Positions 32,031-44,000 are shown, numbered from the stretch's first letter. The stretch is 64,000 bases of DNA from Microbacterium trichothecenolyticum (GCF_000956465.1 NZ_JYJA01000029.1:62001-126000), one strand, 5' to 3'. Numbers and translations: made by a program. Notes: a model not told the origin generated them from the letters alone.

Positions 32031-33232
32031 CGCTCGAGCCCCACCGTCACGCGCCGGTCGCCGAACTCGAGCGTGTCGCCGTCGCGCAGGTTCGTGCGGA
32101 CGCCCGGGGTGAGCGGGATCCGCCCGCCGTCGCGGACGAGCGTGGTGCCGTTGGTCGAGTGCCGGTCGGCGATCCAGGCGCCGGCGGTGTCGCCGCCGAC
32201 CTCGAAGTGCGTCTTCGACAGCGACAGCGTCTCGTCGCGCACCGGGATCGCGACCGCGCCGTCCTCGCTCGCGGGGTTGCGACCGTAGAGGGTGCGCCCG
32301 TACACGGCCATGCGCGTGCCGTCATCCCACGTCAGCACCGCGAGCACGGGCGCGCCGTCGTAGAGCGCGGCCCGCTGCGCCGGCGGCGGCACCACGATGC
32401 GCGTGGACTCGACGTCCTCCTCCGCGGAGGCGGGGACGACGGTGGAGGCGGTCGCGGTGGCGCCGAGCGGCTCGGTCGTGGTCGCGGCGGGGAAGGGCAT
32501 GGTGACGCTGGGGAAGGACCCGGCCGCCCGCGTGGGCCCGGGTTCGTGCGTGATCCACGGGACGTCGGCGATCACTCCGGTCGATACAGGAGCGGCCGGG
32601 CGCGTCGAGGCCGGGGCTGCGTGAGCCGGCATGAACCCCGGTGCGGGCAACGGGCCCGCAGGCTGCAGGGAGGGCGCCGGCGCCAGCGATGCGGCCCCCG
32701 TCGGCGGAGGCAGGTACGGGTTCACCGTGGCCGTCGCCGCGGGCGCAGGGGGCGCAGCATCCCGTTTCCGGATATCGACCACGAGGGCACGCGATGCCAT
32801 GTCGTGCCAGCCCTGCCGGCGGCCGCTCGCATCGAAGAGGGGCGTGAAGTAGCCGACCACGATCGACGCGGCGAGGCCGAACACGATGTTGCGCAGGATC
32901 GCGCGCCAGAAGCCGATCGGGGCGGCCGAAGCGGCGTCGTGCAGGCGCAGTCCGAGGATCCGCTGCCCGATGGACCCGCCGCGGCCGCCCTGCATCGCCG
33001 AGTAGACGAGCCACCAGGCGAACAGCAGGAGGCCGATCCCGGCGTAGCTGAGCAGGATCATGACCGCCAGGCCGTCGCGGTCCCAGGCGGGGCCCACGCC
33101 GAAGATGATGCCGACGACGATGCCGACCAGCACGGCGCCGATCACCCAGGCGACGCCGATGTCGATCGCGAACGCCCCCACTCGGCGTCCGATGGTCGCC
33201 GCGGGGGCGGCGCCTGGCGGGCTCGCGGTCAT
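32027..33232 (-). CDS. RDD-family membrane protein with C-terminal FHA domain
   Basis: A 401-residue protein. The first 155 residues are an RDD domain with three to four membrane helices (IGRRVGAFAIDIGVAWVIGAVL, LLLFAWWLVYSAMQGGRGGSIGQRILGL). A Pro/Ala-rich cytoplasmic linker of about 130 residues includes a Thr in VESTRIVVPP. The last 100 residues are an FHA domain (YGRTLYGRNPASEDG, LSLSKTHFEVG, STNGTTLV). It would place a phosphothreonine reader at the membrane next to the ATPase and kinase. ATGA overlaps join it to the transglutaminase gene before and the phosphatase gene after. Confidence 0.9.
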   Translation of the reverse strand: MTASPPGAAPAATIGRRVGAFAIDIGVAWVIGAVLVGIVVGIIFGVGPAWDRDGLAVMILLSYAGIGLLLFAWWLVYSAMQGGRGGSIGQRILGLRLHDAASAAPIGFWRAILRNIVFGLAASIVVGYFTPLFDASGRRQGWHDMASRALVVDIRKRDAAPPAPAATATVNPYLPPPTGAASLAPAPSLQPAGPLPAPGFMPAHAAPASTRPAAPVSTGVIADVPWITHEPGPTRAAGSFPSVTMPFPAATTTEPLGATATASTVVPASAEEDVESTRIVVPPPAQRAALYDGAPVLAVLTWDDGTRMAVYGRTLYGRNPASEDGAVAIPVRDETLSLSKTHFEVGGDTAGAWIADRHSTNGTTLVRDGGRIPLTPGVRTNLRDGDTLEFGDRRVTVGLER

Positions 33233-35754
33233 TCGTTCTCCTGTGCGGGGTGGGTGGAGCGCTCGGGTGCGCTCCGGGTCTTGCTGCCGCGGCGCGAGCG
33301 CCGGGTCGAGGTCTGGGCCGCTTCGGCGTCCGGTGCGTCGGGCTGCGGGGCAGCGACGGCGTCCGGCGTCCGCGTCCGCGGTGCGCGCGCCGGGCGCGCA
33401 GGCAGCGCGAATCGCGTGCCCTCGAGGAGGGTACGGATGCTGAGCCTCGCGCCGAGACGCTGCCACACCGAGCGACCCTTCCCCATGCCGCCGACGATCT
33501 CGTCGACCTGTGTCCAGAACGCCGCGATGTCATCGGGCGACGGCTCGGTGGGACCGAACACCTCGAGGTCGGCGCGGGATGCCAGGGTCGCGACCCGCGG
33601 CTCGGCGAACGCCGCGGTGAGCACGCCGGCGTCCTCCTGGCGCGTCGCTCCGGGGCGCACGGGCGCCCCGAAGTCCGAGGCGCGATCCACGAGCTCGTCC
33701 CACCCGCCGCTGATGCGGTCGGCGGCGCGCTCGGCATCGCGCCGCTTGCGGCGGCGCGTGGCCTTCAGGGCGCCGATCACGATGAAGGGCGCGAGCACCA
33801 CGGCGAGAAGGCCCAGCAGGCCCGCGCCGATCGACACGATCGTCCACAGCAGGCCCGCGTCGAACGCGTTCTCGTCCTCCGAGCCCCGGTCGTCGGCGAC
33901 CGTCGGAGGCAGGTCGACGGGCTCCGCCGGCGGGGGCGGTGGCTGCAGCACCTGCGGCTTGGGATCGGCCTTGGGCTTGGTCGTCTGGTCGCTGGGGACC
34001 TGGTCCTCGGGAGGCGTCGGGTCGAACGGCACCCATCCGGCGCCGTCGAAGGCGACCTCGACCCACGCGTGGAGGGTCTCGCCGGTCGCGGCGTACACGG
34101 GCTCTCCGGCGGCATCCTCGTCAGGGTAGAACCCCATCACGACGCGCGCCGGAATGCCGACCTGGCCCGCGAGCAGGGCCATCGCCGTCGCGTACTGCTC
34201 GTCGTCACCCACCATCTGCTCGGAGCCGAGCAGCGTCGCGATGCGCTCGGCGCCGTGGCCGGCGCGCGAGAGCGGCTGGCCGGCGAGACCGTGGCTGAAG
34301 TAGCCGCCCTCCGACAGCATCTGCTGCAGCGCGCGCACCTGTTCCACGGGCGTCTCGGCCTCGGCGACGGTCTTCGACGCGATGTCGGCCAGCGCCTCGG
34401 GCACGCCGGTCTGCTTCGGCATCTTCAGCGGTGCGAACCTCTGGTCGGCGAGCGCCTCGTCGCTCGGCACCTCCGGGATCACCGCGTCGAGCGTGTACTC
34501 GTCGCCCTTCTCGAGCCCGACCGTGACCACGCCGGTCTCGGTCGCCTCGTTGTAGTGCGCGGTGCGACGGAGGTCGTCGGCGCGGTCGCCGTCGAACGTG
34601 ACGCTGCGGACGGCGCCGGCATCCGGCATCCACACGCCCTCGAGCTCCCCGATCTCGACGTGCACCGTCGCGGGCGTGCCCTCGGCGCCGGCGGACATGT
34701 TGGTGCGCGCCGGTGTGAACGCGCTCGACGAACCGCTTCCGTCGTCCGACACGTTGTACACGGTGCCGTTGTACGCGTCCATCGTGGCCAGACGCATGCG
34801 GGCGCCCTCGGGCAGGCCGCTGACGGTGAAGAGCGGGTCCTCGGGGTGGTCGCGCACGTACGCGCGGAACGACTGCAGCGGGCTGGCGAACTCGCGGATG
34901 TCGAACGGCGGGATCACGACGTCGCGCAGCACGTACCGCGGCGACGACGGCGCCGCGAACCCGCTGGTGGCGACGCCGACGACGGCGGCGATCGCGACGA
35001 CGGCGGCGCCCATCAGCACGCGCCGCAGACCGGCGCCCGACTTCGCCGCTCCCTCGCCGACCGAGATCGCGGCCGCCTGCGGCTGCCACGCCTGGCGCAG
35101 CGCCAGCCACACCACGGCCACGAGCCCGAACGCGACGCCCTGCACGACGGGCACGAACGGCTCGGACGTGCCGAGCGCGATCTCGATGGCGAGGAACGCG
35201 GCCGCAGGGATCAGCGCCCAGCCGGCGCTGCGCAGCCGCAGGGCGAGGGACGTCGTCAGCACCGCCGCGACGAGCGAGAGGATGAACGGCACGATCAGGT
35301 GACCGTCGTCGGTCGCCACCGGAGCGATGGTGGTGAGCAGCTGCTTCCACGACATGACCACGCCGAGCGCGAGCTGCCCCAGCGTCTCGAGGGTGGGGAT
35401 GACGCCCGCGACCGTCGTGTGCGGCAGCGCGAGCGCCCCGCCGAAGAGGAAGTAGACGGCGATCGCAGCTGCCGTCAGCAGCAGGATGCCCCAGCGGAAC
35501 AGCCGTCCGAGCACGCCCAGCCCCATGCCGAGCACGAGTCCGCCGAGCGCGGCGACGAGATAGCTCGCGCCGTCGAACGTCGGCGCGAATCCGACGATCG
35601 GGATGAGCAGCAGCAGCGCGACAGCGCCGAGGTCGAGGATCCAGCGCCGGGCCGGGAGCGCGTCGGCGCGCGACGCGCGGGGACCGGATGCCGCCGCCCG
35701 AGGCGGCGTCGAAGCCTCGGCCCGCGTGGAAAGCGGCGTGACGGACGCGCTCAT
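33229..35754 (-). CDS. multi-pass membrane protein with degenerate transglutaminase domain (DUF3488/TgpA-like)
   Basis: An 841-residue protein. About seven hydrophobic helices fill residues 40-265 (for example WILDLGAVALLLLIPIVGF). An extracytoplasmic region follows, with a transglutaminase-like core around 505-575: DDEQYATAMALLAGQVGIPARVV, then LHAWVEVAFDGAGWVPFDPTPP. The His and Asp of the triad are visible, but the usual Cys in GxCxxYA is replaced (GDDEQYA). A Pro-rich stretch leads to a last membrane helix (around 640-665) and a long basic cytoplasmic tail. It occupies the tgm position of PFNA-type clusters. It is likely non-catalytic, perhaps binding peptides or glycan stems. Start overlaps the DUF58 gene stop (ATGA). 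Confidence 0.9.
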   Translation of the reverse strand: MSASVTPLSTRAEASTPPRAAASGPRASRADALPARRWILDLGAVALLLLIPIVGFAPTFDGASYLVAALGGLVLGMGLGVLGRLFRWGILLLTAAAIAVYFLFGGALALPHTTVAGVIPTLETLGQLALGVVMSWKQLLTTIAPVATDDGHLIVPFILSLVAAVLTTSLALRLRSAGWALIPAAAFLAIEIALGTSEPFVPVVQGVAFGLVAVVWLALRQAWQPQAAAISVGEGAAKSGAGLRRVLMGAAVVAIAAVVGVATSGFAAPSSPRYVLRDVVIPPFDIREFASPLQSFRAYVRDHPEDPLFTVSGLPEGARMRLATMDAYNGTVYNVSDDGSGSSSAFTPARTNMSAGAEGTPATVHVEIGELEGVWMPDAGAVRSVTFDGDRADDLRRTAHYNEATETGVVTVGLEKGDEYTLDAVIPEVPSDEALADQRFAPLKMPKQTGVPEALADIASKTVAEAETPVEQVRALQQMLSEGGYFSHGLAGQPLSRAGHGAERIATLLGSEQMVGDDEQYATAMALLAGQVGIPARVVMGFYPDEDAAGEPVYAATGETLHAWVEVAFDGAGWVPFDPTPPEDQVPSDQTTKPKADPKPQVLQPPPPPAEPVDLPPTVADDRGSEDENAFDAGLLWTIVSIGAGLLGLLAVVLAPFIVIGALKATRRRKRRDAERAADRISGGWDELVDRASDFGAPVRPGATRQEDAGVLTAAFAEPRVATLASRADLEVFGPTEPSPDDIAAFWTQVDEIVGGMGKGRSVWQRLGARLSIRTLLEGTRFALPARPARAPRTRTPDAVAAPQPDAPDAEAAQTSTRRSRRGSKTRSAPERSTHPAQENE

Positions 35755-37013
35755 GCGAGCACCTTCCGGAGGGCGTTCGGGAGCTGGTCGAGCGCACCGA
35801 GGGTCACGACATCCGCGTCGCCGATTCTGCGCAGCGACGGCGCGGAGTCGCCCGGCGACGCGACCACGGCGAGCACGCGCGCGCCGAACGGCAGGCGACT
35901 GCACGCGGTGCGCAGATCGTTGGAGTCGACCTTGCTGCCGCACACCAGCACGACCACGCTCGCGAGGGGCAGAGTCGCGGCGACGACGCCGGCGAGCTCG
36001 ACGACGGAGCCCGCCTTCGCCTTCGAATGCCCGAGCGCCGAGAGCGAGTCGAGGAACTGCTTGCCCGTGCCGGCCGGCAGCGCGCGCTCCTGCACCCGCA
36101 CCTCGACGCGCTGCGAGTCGCGCAAGGCGCGCAGGCCCAGGGAGCCCGCCGCCGAGATCGCGAGCTCGAACTCGTCGTCGTCGCGGTAGTCGCCGGGGCT
36201 CGTCGACAGGCCGATCACGAAGTGCGATCGGCGGGTCTCCTCGTACTGGCGCACCATCATGTGGCCGGTGCGCGCCGTCGACTTCCAGTGCACGTGGCGG
36301 AGGTCGTCGCCGGGCTGGTACTCGCGCAGTGCGTGGAACGAGACGTCGTCGGGCGACAGGTCGGTGGCGGGAAGGCCCTCGAGGTCGCGGAGGAACCCGA
36401 GCGACTGCCCGTCGAACAGCACCGTGCGCGGGTGCACGAACAGGTCGACCGGCTCGTCGCGGCGGTGCACGCGCTCGAAGAGGCCGAGCGGATCGCCGCG
36501 CACGACGCTCACCGGGCCGACCTTGACGACCGCGCGTCGCGACGTCGGGATGGCGAAGAGCTCTTCTGCGGACTCGCCGGCGGCCAGCCGGTTCACGTCG
36601 AAGACGCCGCGGCCACCTCCGACCGGCAGCAGCACGCGCGAGGGGAGGATCGCGCGCGAGCCGGTGTTGGCGAGGGTCAGCGCACCGACGGCCCGCTCCC
36701 CCACCACGACGCGCGTGCGGTTGAGGTCGAGCGACACGTCGTAGGCCGTGCGGCCGATGAGGAACAGCAGGCACAGCGCCAGCACGACGGTGATCGAGAT
36801 CGCCGCAACGGTGAGCTCCCACCAGCCGAGCGACCGGCCGGCGATCCACAAGGTGAGCGCACCGGCGATGAGCACCCAGGCGACGGGGCGCACGACCCCG
36901 AACGCGCGGCCGAGCACCGCGCCGACGCGCCGCAGCGCGCCGAGCACCAGCTGCCCGTACCAGGCGCGGCGGTCCTCCGTGGCCGCCGGCTGCCCGAGTG
37001 CTTCCGTCGTCAT
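35751..37013 (-). CDS. DUF58 domain membrane protein
   Basis: A 420-residue protein with two N-terminal membrane helices (about 45-65 and 70-90) and a cytoplasmic DUF58/vWA-like domain. The DUF58 hallmark is FHALREYQPGDDLRHVHWKSTARTGHMMVRQYEE. Proteins of this type almost always accompany a MoxR AAA+ ATPase and a transglutaminase-like partner, where they are thought to act as a vWA-type client or adaptor in a chaperone-like assembly. The same trio is present here in the same order. ATG overlaps the MoxR stop by one base. Confidence 0.93.
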   Translation of the reverse strand: MTTEALGQPAATEDRRAWYGQLVLGALRRVGAVLGRAFGVVRPVAWVLIAGALTLWIAGRSLGWWELTVAAISITVVLALCLLFLIGRTAYDVSLDLNRTRVVVGERAVGALTLANTGSRAILPSRVLLPVGGGRGVFDVNRLAAGESAEELFAIPTSRRAVVKVGPVSVVRGDPLGLFERVHRRDEPVDLFVHPRTVLFDGQSLGFLRDLEGLPATDLSPDDVSFHALREYQPGDDLRHVHWKSTARTGHMMVRQYEETRRSHFVIGLSTSPGDYRDDDEFELAISAAGSLGLRALRDSQRVEVRVQERALPAGTGKQFLDSLSALGHSKAKAGSVVELAGVVAATLPLASVVVLVCGSKVDSNDLRTACSRLPFGARVLAVVASPGDSAPSLRRIGDADVVTLGALDQLPNALRKVLA

Positions 37014-37984
37014 CAGGCCGCGGACCTCGCCTGCGGTGCGGCGACCGACTCGAGGACGCGCCCGATGACGGTCTCGGCCGAGGTGCCGGCGAACTCCGCT
37101 TCGGGGTCGAGCACGAGGCGGTGGGTCCACACCGGCGCCACGAGCGCCTTGACGTCGTCGGGCAGCACGAAGTGGCGGCCCTGTGCGGCGGCGTAGACCT
37201 TGGCGACGCGGATCATCGCGAGCGAACCACGCACCGAGACGCCTACGCGCGTGGCCGGGTCGTTGCGCGTGGCCTCGGCGAGCTGCGCGGTGTAGCGCAG
37301 CACAGCCGGGTCGACGTGCACGGTGCCGGCGAGGTCGGCCATGTCGGCGACGGCACCGGTCGTGATGATCGCGGGCAGGTGCGCCGACGGGTTGCGGTCG
37401 GCCGCGCCCGCGAGGATCCGCTCGGCCACCGCGAGGTCGGGGTAGCCGATCGACGTCTTGACGAGGAAGCGGTCGAGCTGCGCCTCGGGCAGCTTGTAGG
37501 TGCCCGCCTGCTCGATCGGGTTCTGCGTCGCGATCACGAGGAACGGACGACCGACGTCGTGCGTGACGCCGTCGACGGTGATCCGCGATTCCTCCATGAC
37601 CTCGAGCAGCGCCGACTGGGTCTTCGGCGATGCGCGGTTGATCTCGTCCGCGAGGACGATCGAGGCGAACACCGGGCCGCGGTGGAACTCGAAGCGGTGC
37701 GATGTCTGGTCGTAGATCGTGACGCCCGTCACGTCCGACGGAAGCAGGTCGGGCGTGAACTGGATGCGGCTCGACGTGCCCTGCACGGTGGCCGCGAGCG
37801 CCTTGGCGAGGCTCGTCTTGCCCGTGCCCGGGGCATCCTCCAGCAGCACGTGGCCTTCGGCGAGCATCGCCGAGAGCACCAGCGCCACGACATCGCGCTT
37901 GCCCATGAGGGCCTGGTCGACGTTGTCGACAAGTCGCGCGAAGGTTCCCTGGAACCAGGCCGCCTGTTCGGGGGTCATCGTCAT
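37013..37984 (-). CDS. MoxR-family AAA+ ATPase
   Basis: A 323-residue AAA+ ATPase. Walker A is EDAPGTGKTSLAKALA, Walker B VLADEINRASPKTQSALLE, sensor 1 VIATQNPIEQAGTYKLPEAQLDRF (the MoxR hallmark), and the C-terminal lid follows. MoxR proteins are chaperone-like and work with vWA/DUF58 partners to mature or insert cofactor or surface complexes. It lies 47 bases downstream of the giant surface-protein gene and begins the ATGA-coupled run that ends with the EssC-like gene. The aaa-atp gene of the bifidobacterial PFNA cluster sits in the same place. Confidence 0.95.
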   Translation of the reverse strand: MTMTPEQAAWFQGTFARLVDNVDQALMGKRDVVALVLSAMLAEGHVLLEDAPGTGKTSLAKALAATVQGTSSRIQFTPDLLPSDVTGVTIYDQTSHRFEFHRGPVFASIVLADEINRASPKTQSALLEVMEESRITVDGVTHDVGRPFLVIATQNPIEQAGTYKLPEAQLDRFLVKTSIGYPDLAVAERILAGAADRNPSAHLPAIITTGAVADMADLAGTVHVDPAVLRYTAQLAEATRNDPATRVGVSVRGSLAMIRVAKVYAAAQGRHFVLPDDVKALVAPVWTHRLVLDPEAEFAGTSAETVIGRVLESVAAPQARSAA

Positions 37985-38031
37985 GCGTGTTCTCGTTCTC
38001 TCGTTGCTGTCGTGTTCGTAGGGCACAGCGG

Positions 38032-41000
38032 TCAGTACCAGACCATCGATTCGGCGTTGCCCGTGCCGCCCGGGCCGCTGTAGCTCACCCAGCTGGTGTA
38101 CCCGGTGTAGCCGGTGTAGCAGCCCAGCTGCACGCTGCCGTTGGCCGGCACATAGAAGGTGCGGTTGCCCCATCGACCCTCGGTGTCGTTGCAATTGAGC
38201 GTGTAATTGCCGGCGACCCAGTTCTCGACGTTCAGCACCATGTAGCCGCAGGACGCGCTGCTGCAGCCCGGCATGCCCTGGGCGCTCGAGCCCTTGCTGG
38301 TCCAGGCGCGCGGCTTCGGGGCATCCACCGTCCGTGCCGAGTCCGACACGACAGCACTCCATTGGCCGGCGGCATCCTGTGCGCGCGCGTCGATCCGGTG
38401 CGTCTCGCTGTAGCCGTAGTTGGCCGACGTCGACCCGTTGTTCGCGACGTTCTGCCAGCCGCCGCCGTCGATGCGGATCTGCATCTGGGTGATGCCACGA
38501 CCGTTCGGCGACGGGGCGCTCCACGAGTACGTGATCGATCGGCCATTGGCGGAAGCCGACACACCCGGGTTGCGGACGGGACCGTACGGCTTGGCCACGT
38601 TCGACGCCGCCGACGGGTCGCCGTTGTACCGCACCCCGTCCATCGCGGTGTACGCGCGCAGCCGCACCGTGTAGTCGGTGCCATTGCTGAGCCCGCCGAT
38701 GGTGTTGCCGGTGAGCGACTGCCAGTTGCCGCCGTTGAGCGAGTACTCGTACTTGACCTCGCCGGCCGTCGCGCCGTTGCCGGGCGCGGGCGAGTACGAC
38801 ACGTCGATGCTGCTGTCACCGCGCGGCGTCGTCGCGCTCACGGCCGTCGGCGCACCCGGCACGCCGAACGCGCGACGCGGTGCCGATTGAGCACCCCACG
38901 CACTCCAGCCCGCCTTGTTCGAGGCGCGGACGCGGAACGTGTAGTCGCTCGTGGACGTCGCGACGTTGATCGCCTGACGGGTCTGCGTGCCCGGGATGCC
39001 GGTGACCGTGTTGATGACGCTCGAGCCCTGCATCACCTGCACCTCGTAGCCCGAGATCGCATCGCCGTTGTCGGCCGGCGCACCCCATACCACCTCGAGC
39101 TGGGCCTGATTGCCCACCGGGTCGAGACGGTTCACCGACGGGGAACCGGGGGCCTCAGGCGCGCGCGCCGGGATCTCGCTCACCGACCACGGGCTGAAGC
39201 TCGACGGGTCGGGCGCGCGGTTGTGCGCCTGCACGCGCACCTGGTACGCGACGCCGTTCTGCAGCCCGTCCCACACGATCGAGTTGCCCGTGACCTCGGT
39301 CTTCTGGCCGAGCCCCGACGGCGGCGCGGGCGAGATCTCGAGCGTGTACTTCTCTACCGGCGAACCCGGCGTCGTCGGCGTCACCCACGAGACGGTGAGA
39401 CTCCGGTCGCCGAACACGAGGGTGGGCGCGGCCGGTGTGTCGGGCCGGGCGTCGGGGCGGGCCGTCTCGGACGGCGCCGACGGGTCGGAGGGGCCGACGC
39501 GATTCTCGGCCACCACGGTGAAGTTGTACTCGACGTTGTTCGTCAGCTGGTCGAGGGTGCACGTGGTCGCGAGGCAGACCTTCTCGTAGCCGCCGGTCGT
39601 CGAGGTGACGAGGTAGCGCTCGATCTCGGCGCCGTTGTTGGCCGGCGGCGTCCACGACAGCACGACCGTGCGATCCTGCACGCTCGAGACGATCGGGGTG
39701 CCCGGAGCATCGGGCTTGCCCTGCACGGTCAGCCGGATGCGGCCCTCGACCTCACGATCGGGATCGCCCGTGGCGTCCTGCACGCGATAGCGCACCACCA
39801 TCGTGCCGAAGAACTTGGCGTCCGGCGTGACCTCGACCTGGTCGCCCGCCACGCGGACATCGCCCTGACCGGTCTCGGTGAGCGCCGTCGTCACCTTCAG
39901 CGGCTTCCCCGGGAAGGGGTTCACGTCGTTGCTCAGCACCCCCACGGTGACGGTCTTGCCTTGGTGGGCCTCCGGCACGATGTCGTCGTTGGCGGTGGGC
40001 AGCTCGCGCGTCGATGCGATCACTCGCACGTTGACGGTGCCGTCGACCGGCTCGGTGGTGCCGTCGTCGATCCTCAGGCGGATCGTCGCCGCGGTGCCCT
40101 TCTTCGTCTCGGCCGCCGCGCTGACCTTCAGCTCGTCGCCGTCGATCGTCGCCGTCATGCCCTCGGGAGCGCCGCCGACGATCTGGTACTCGATGCGGCC
40201 CGCGTCCTCGGGATCGGGGTCGGTCGTGAGTCCGCCGAGGTCGAGCGTCGTCGCGTCCTCGCCGGGCGCGACATCCATCTGCCCGTTCACGAACGTCGGC
40301 TGCTGGTTCGCTGGCGGCAGCACGGTGATCGGAAGGGTCAGCGTGGCCTTACGACCCTCGGGGTCGTCGGGCCCGGTCCCGTCGGTCACCTCGAAGGTGA
40401 TGGCGTCCGGTCCGAAGTAGCCCTGCGCCGACGTGTAGACGAGCGTCGTCTGATCCTTGATCAGCGACGAGCCGTCGTTGTGGGCGGCGGTGACCTTGGC
40501 GGCCTCGGTGATGACGACCTTGCCGCCGCCCGCCGCACGCACGTACTTCGAGAGCGCCAGCTCGACGGTCTCGCCGCTGTTGACCTCGACCGGCTCGGCC
40601 GACACGAGGGTGGGCGGCAGCGAGGAGAGAGAAGGGACGTGGATGAACGCGGATGCCTCGTTCCCGTCGCGGTCGGTGATCGTGTAGGTGACGAGCCGGT
40701 CGGCGTCGCCGAGCGTGATCCGCACCTTGCCGTCGGCGAGCACGCGCGAATCCGCGTCGGCCACCTTCAGCTCGAGGTCGTCGACCGTGCCGTCGGGGTC
40801 CTCGTCGTTCGCGAGCACCTCGAGGTCGACGACGCCGTCCTCGACGTCGGCCGCGCGGACGTAGTCGTCGCGCGCGATCGGCTTCTGCAGGGGCACGTCC
40901 TCGGCGACGGTGATCTGCAGCACGGCCTTCGCCTCGGCGCCGCGCGCGTCGCGGATCGTGTACTGCAACGACGTCTCGACGGGCTGCGACGGCGAAGTGA

Positions 41001-44000
41001 CCACGACGCGGTTGCCGTCGACCTTCGCCTTCAGGCCCGCCACGTCGGGCAGGATCAGGCCGTTCTTGACGATGCCGAACTCGTCGCCGTCGGGATCGGA
41101 GTCGTTCGCGAGCACCGGCACGGCGACCGAGCGACCGGGACGCATGATCACGGAGTCCTTGACGGCGTACGGCGCCTGGTTCACGCCCTCCGGAGGCGCG
41201 ATGCCGACGCGGATGGTGGCCGTGGCCTCCGCGCCGAGGCGGTCGCGCACGCGGTAGGTGAAGGTGTCGACGCCCGCGGTGTCGTCGAACGCCTCGTAGA
41301 CGAGGTGGTCGGATCCGGTCTCGGTGATCCGGCCCTTCCCCGGCGATGATGCGAGGCCGACGAGCTCGACGGAGTCGCCGTCGGAGTCGATGCCGTCCAG
41401 CGGCACCGCGATACGCACGCGACTGCCGCCGAGAACGCGGGCGGTGAGGTCGCGTGGGCGAGGGGCCGCGTTGGTGTCGGCGTTCACCGGCAGCACCTGG
41501 ATCGTGATGTAGCCGGCGTCCTTCTGCCCGGTGCTGTCGACGGCCTCGTATGTCGCGTAGACCGTGCCCGGCTCGTCGGAGGCGCGGAAGCGCACGGTGT
41601 CCTGCGAGACGAAGATCTCACCGTCCTCGGGCTCGATGAGGGGCGGCACCAGCTCCGGCGCGACGTGGATCGTGTCGCCGTTCGGGTGGTAGTCGTTGTC
41701 GAGCACCGGGATGGTCACGACGTCTCCGGCGCGCACCACCACCTGGTCGTCGTTGGCGACCGGCGGGCGCAGCTGAGCGGGGGCCGGGATGGGGATCACG
41801 ATGACGTCGCCCTCGGCCGACTGCGAGCCGTTGGAGATGCGGTACGAGATGCGCACCTGCTCAGACAGCGCCGCCTGGTCGCTGATGCGGAGAGTCTCGT
41901 GGTTCAGCACGGCCACCGCGACGCCCGAGTTGGGCTCGACGGTGACCGACTGAACGACGAGGATGCCGCCGGAGGGGTCGGAGTCGTTGGTCAGGACGTT
42001 GACGAGCACCTCGCCGCCGCTCGGCAGCAGGGCGACGTCGCGCACGGCGACCGGCGGCAGGTCGGTCTCGCCGTCGGGGAGCACATCGACGCGCACGATG
42101 CCCGGAACGCCGGCTGCTCCTGCGGCGACCATGTACTGGACGTAGTACGTCCCCGGCGTCGCCGAGCGGAACGTGAAGGTCTTGTTCGCGTAGTCGGGGA
42201 CGATGTCGGCACCCGTCACCGGGTCGACGCGCGCAAGGCGCAGCGGCTCGCGGCCGGCGCCGACGTCGTTCGCGAGCGGGGAGACGGTGGCCGTCTGTCC
42301 GGCGCGGACGGCGATGTAGTCGGCGTTCGTCACCGGGTCGATCGAGCCGACCGGGCGCACGTCGAAGCGGACGGTGCCGACGGTCACATCCGACCCGTCC
42401 GAGACGGTGATCTCGACATCCTTGCGGCCCTGCGTGCCGCCCACCGCGCGATACGTGATGCGCCCGTCCGACGTGTAGTCGGCCTCGTCGCCCTCCGCCG
42501 GCTGGACGGAGCCGAGGAACACGTCGTCGCCATCGGGGTCGATCCAGTCCGGCAGCACGCTGTATGTGATGGTGCCGCCGGCCTCGACGGCGACGGTCGT
42601 CACGCGATTCTGCTTCGGCGGCGAATTGACGTCCCAGCCGTGCACCGCGAGCGAGACACGGGCGGTGTCGGTGCCGCCACGCCCGTCGGAGACCTCGTAC
42701 GTGAAAGAGGTCGAGCCCTGGGCGTCCTCCGGGACCGCGATCTGCAGCGACCGGCCGTTGTCGATCGACTGGATCTCGCCCACCGAGGGGCCGCCGTCGA
42801 CGACGCGCGTCGTCAGCACGTCGCCGTCGGGATCGCTGTCGTTGTCGAGGATGGGCAGGATCGTGGTGCGGCCCGGACGCACGCCCAGGTCGTCGTCGTT
42901 CGCGTCGGGTGGGGTGTTGATGTCGGAGCGCTCCGGGAGGACCGTCTCGGTCGTCTCCTCGGTGGTCTGCTCGTCGTCCTCGGTCTCGCCCTCGGGAGGG
43001 GTGATCTCGTCCCAGTTGTCGACGCGCTGCAGGTCTTCGGCGGCCATCCAGGTGGCTCCGCCGACGACGTCGTTGAGCACGACCACGTCGCGGTTGACGC
43101 GGAACTTCAGCAGCGATGTCGGCTCGATGCCGTCGATGTCGGCCGCGAGGTCGTCGGCCTCGCCGGCGCAGTCGCGCACGAACCGGCCCGAGCCCGTCCA
43201 CGCGGCGTAGCCGCAGCCGTCGAGCCACACCGGCGCGGCCGGCGCGCCGTCTGCACCGGCCTTCACGCTCGTCGGCTCCGACCCGTCGAACGGCACGCGC
43301 ACGAAGGCGGAGGCCGTGGAGAGCGCGACGGCATCGGACGCTGCGGACGGCTGCTGCAGGACGGCGTTGCGTCCGCCGTCGATCTCGGACGCACGGCCGT
43401 CGACGATCACGGTCGCGGTGGCCGTGTCGAGCACGGCGGGTTTGTCGCCGACAGCCGTGACCGAGAGCTCGGCCTTGCCGTCGATTCCGGGCAGCCCGGC
43501 TCGCGAGGGCTCTTCCGGGGTTCCGTCCGCCCCGACCCGGATCGTGATCAGCTCGGCGCTCTCGGGCGAGACCACGTAGACGACGCCGTCGACACCGACC
43601 GCGACATCCGCTCCCTTGCCGACGCTGGCGGTGGGGTCGGTGCCCTCGATCTGGAACGAGCCGACGCTTGCGCTCGGAACCACCCACAGGTCGCCGGAGG
43701 CGCGGTCCAGGATCGCGACCGTCTCGCCGCCGAGCGCCACGTCGGCGTCGCCGGGCAGGCCGGCAGCCCCCGACAGGGCGACCATGGCGGGGTCGATGAC
43801 ACTCACGGACGAGCCCGAGTCGTCGACGAGGAGGACGGTGCTGCCCGACTGGAGGATGTCGTAGTCGTCGCTCGTGGTGCGCAGGCCGCCGTCGAGCACC
43901 TGGGACTCGTGGTTGAAGTGGCCGACGAGCAGGCTCGACTGCTTCGTCACCCAGACACCGCCGTCGTGGAGGTCGACCTCAGTGGTGGGCACGCCCTGAT

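Noticed and set aside
37987..41349. A long open frame on the plus strand (over 1100 codons) opposite the giant surface-protein gene
   Set aside because: It is Arg/Val/Asp-rich with no domain pattern, has no ribosome site, and is the expected antisense artefact of a G+C-rich gene with strong third-position bias.
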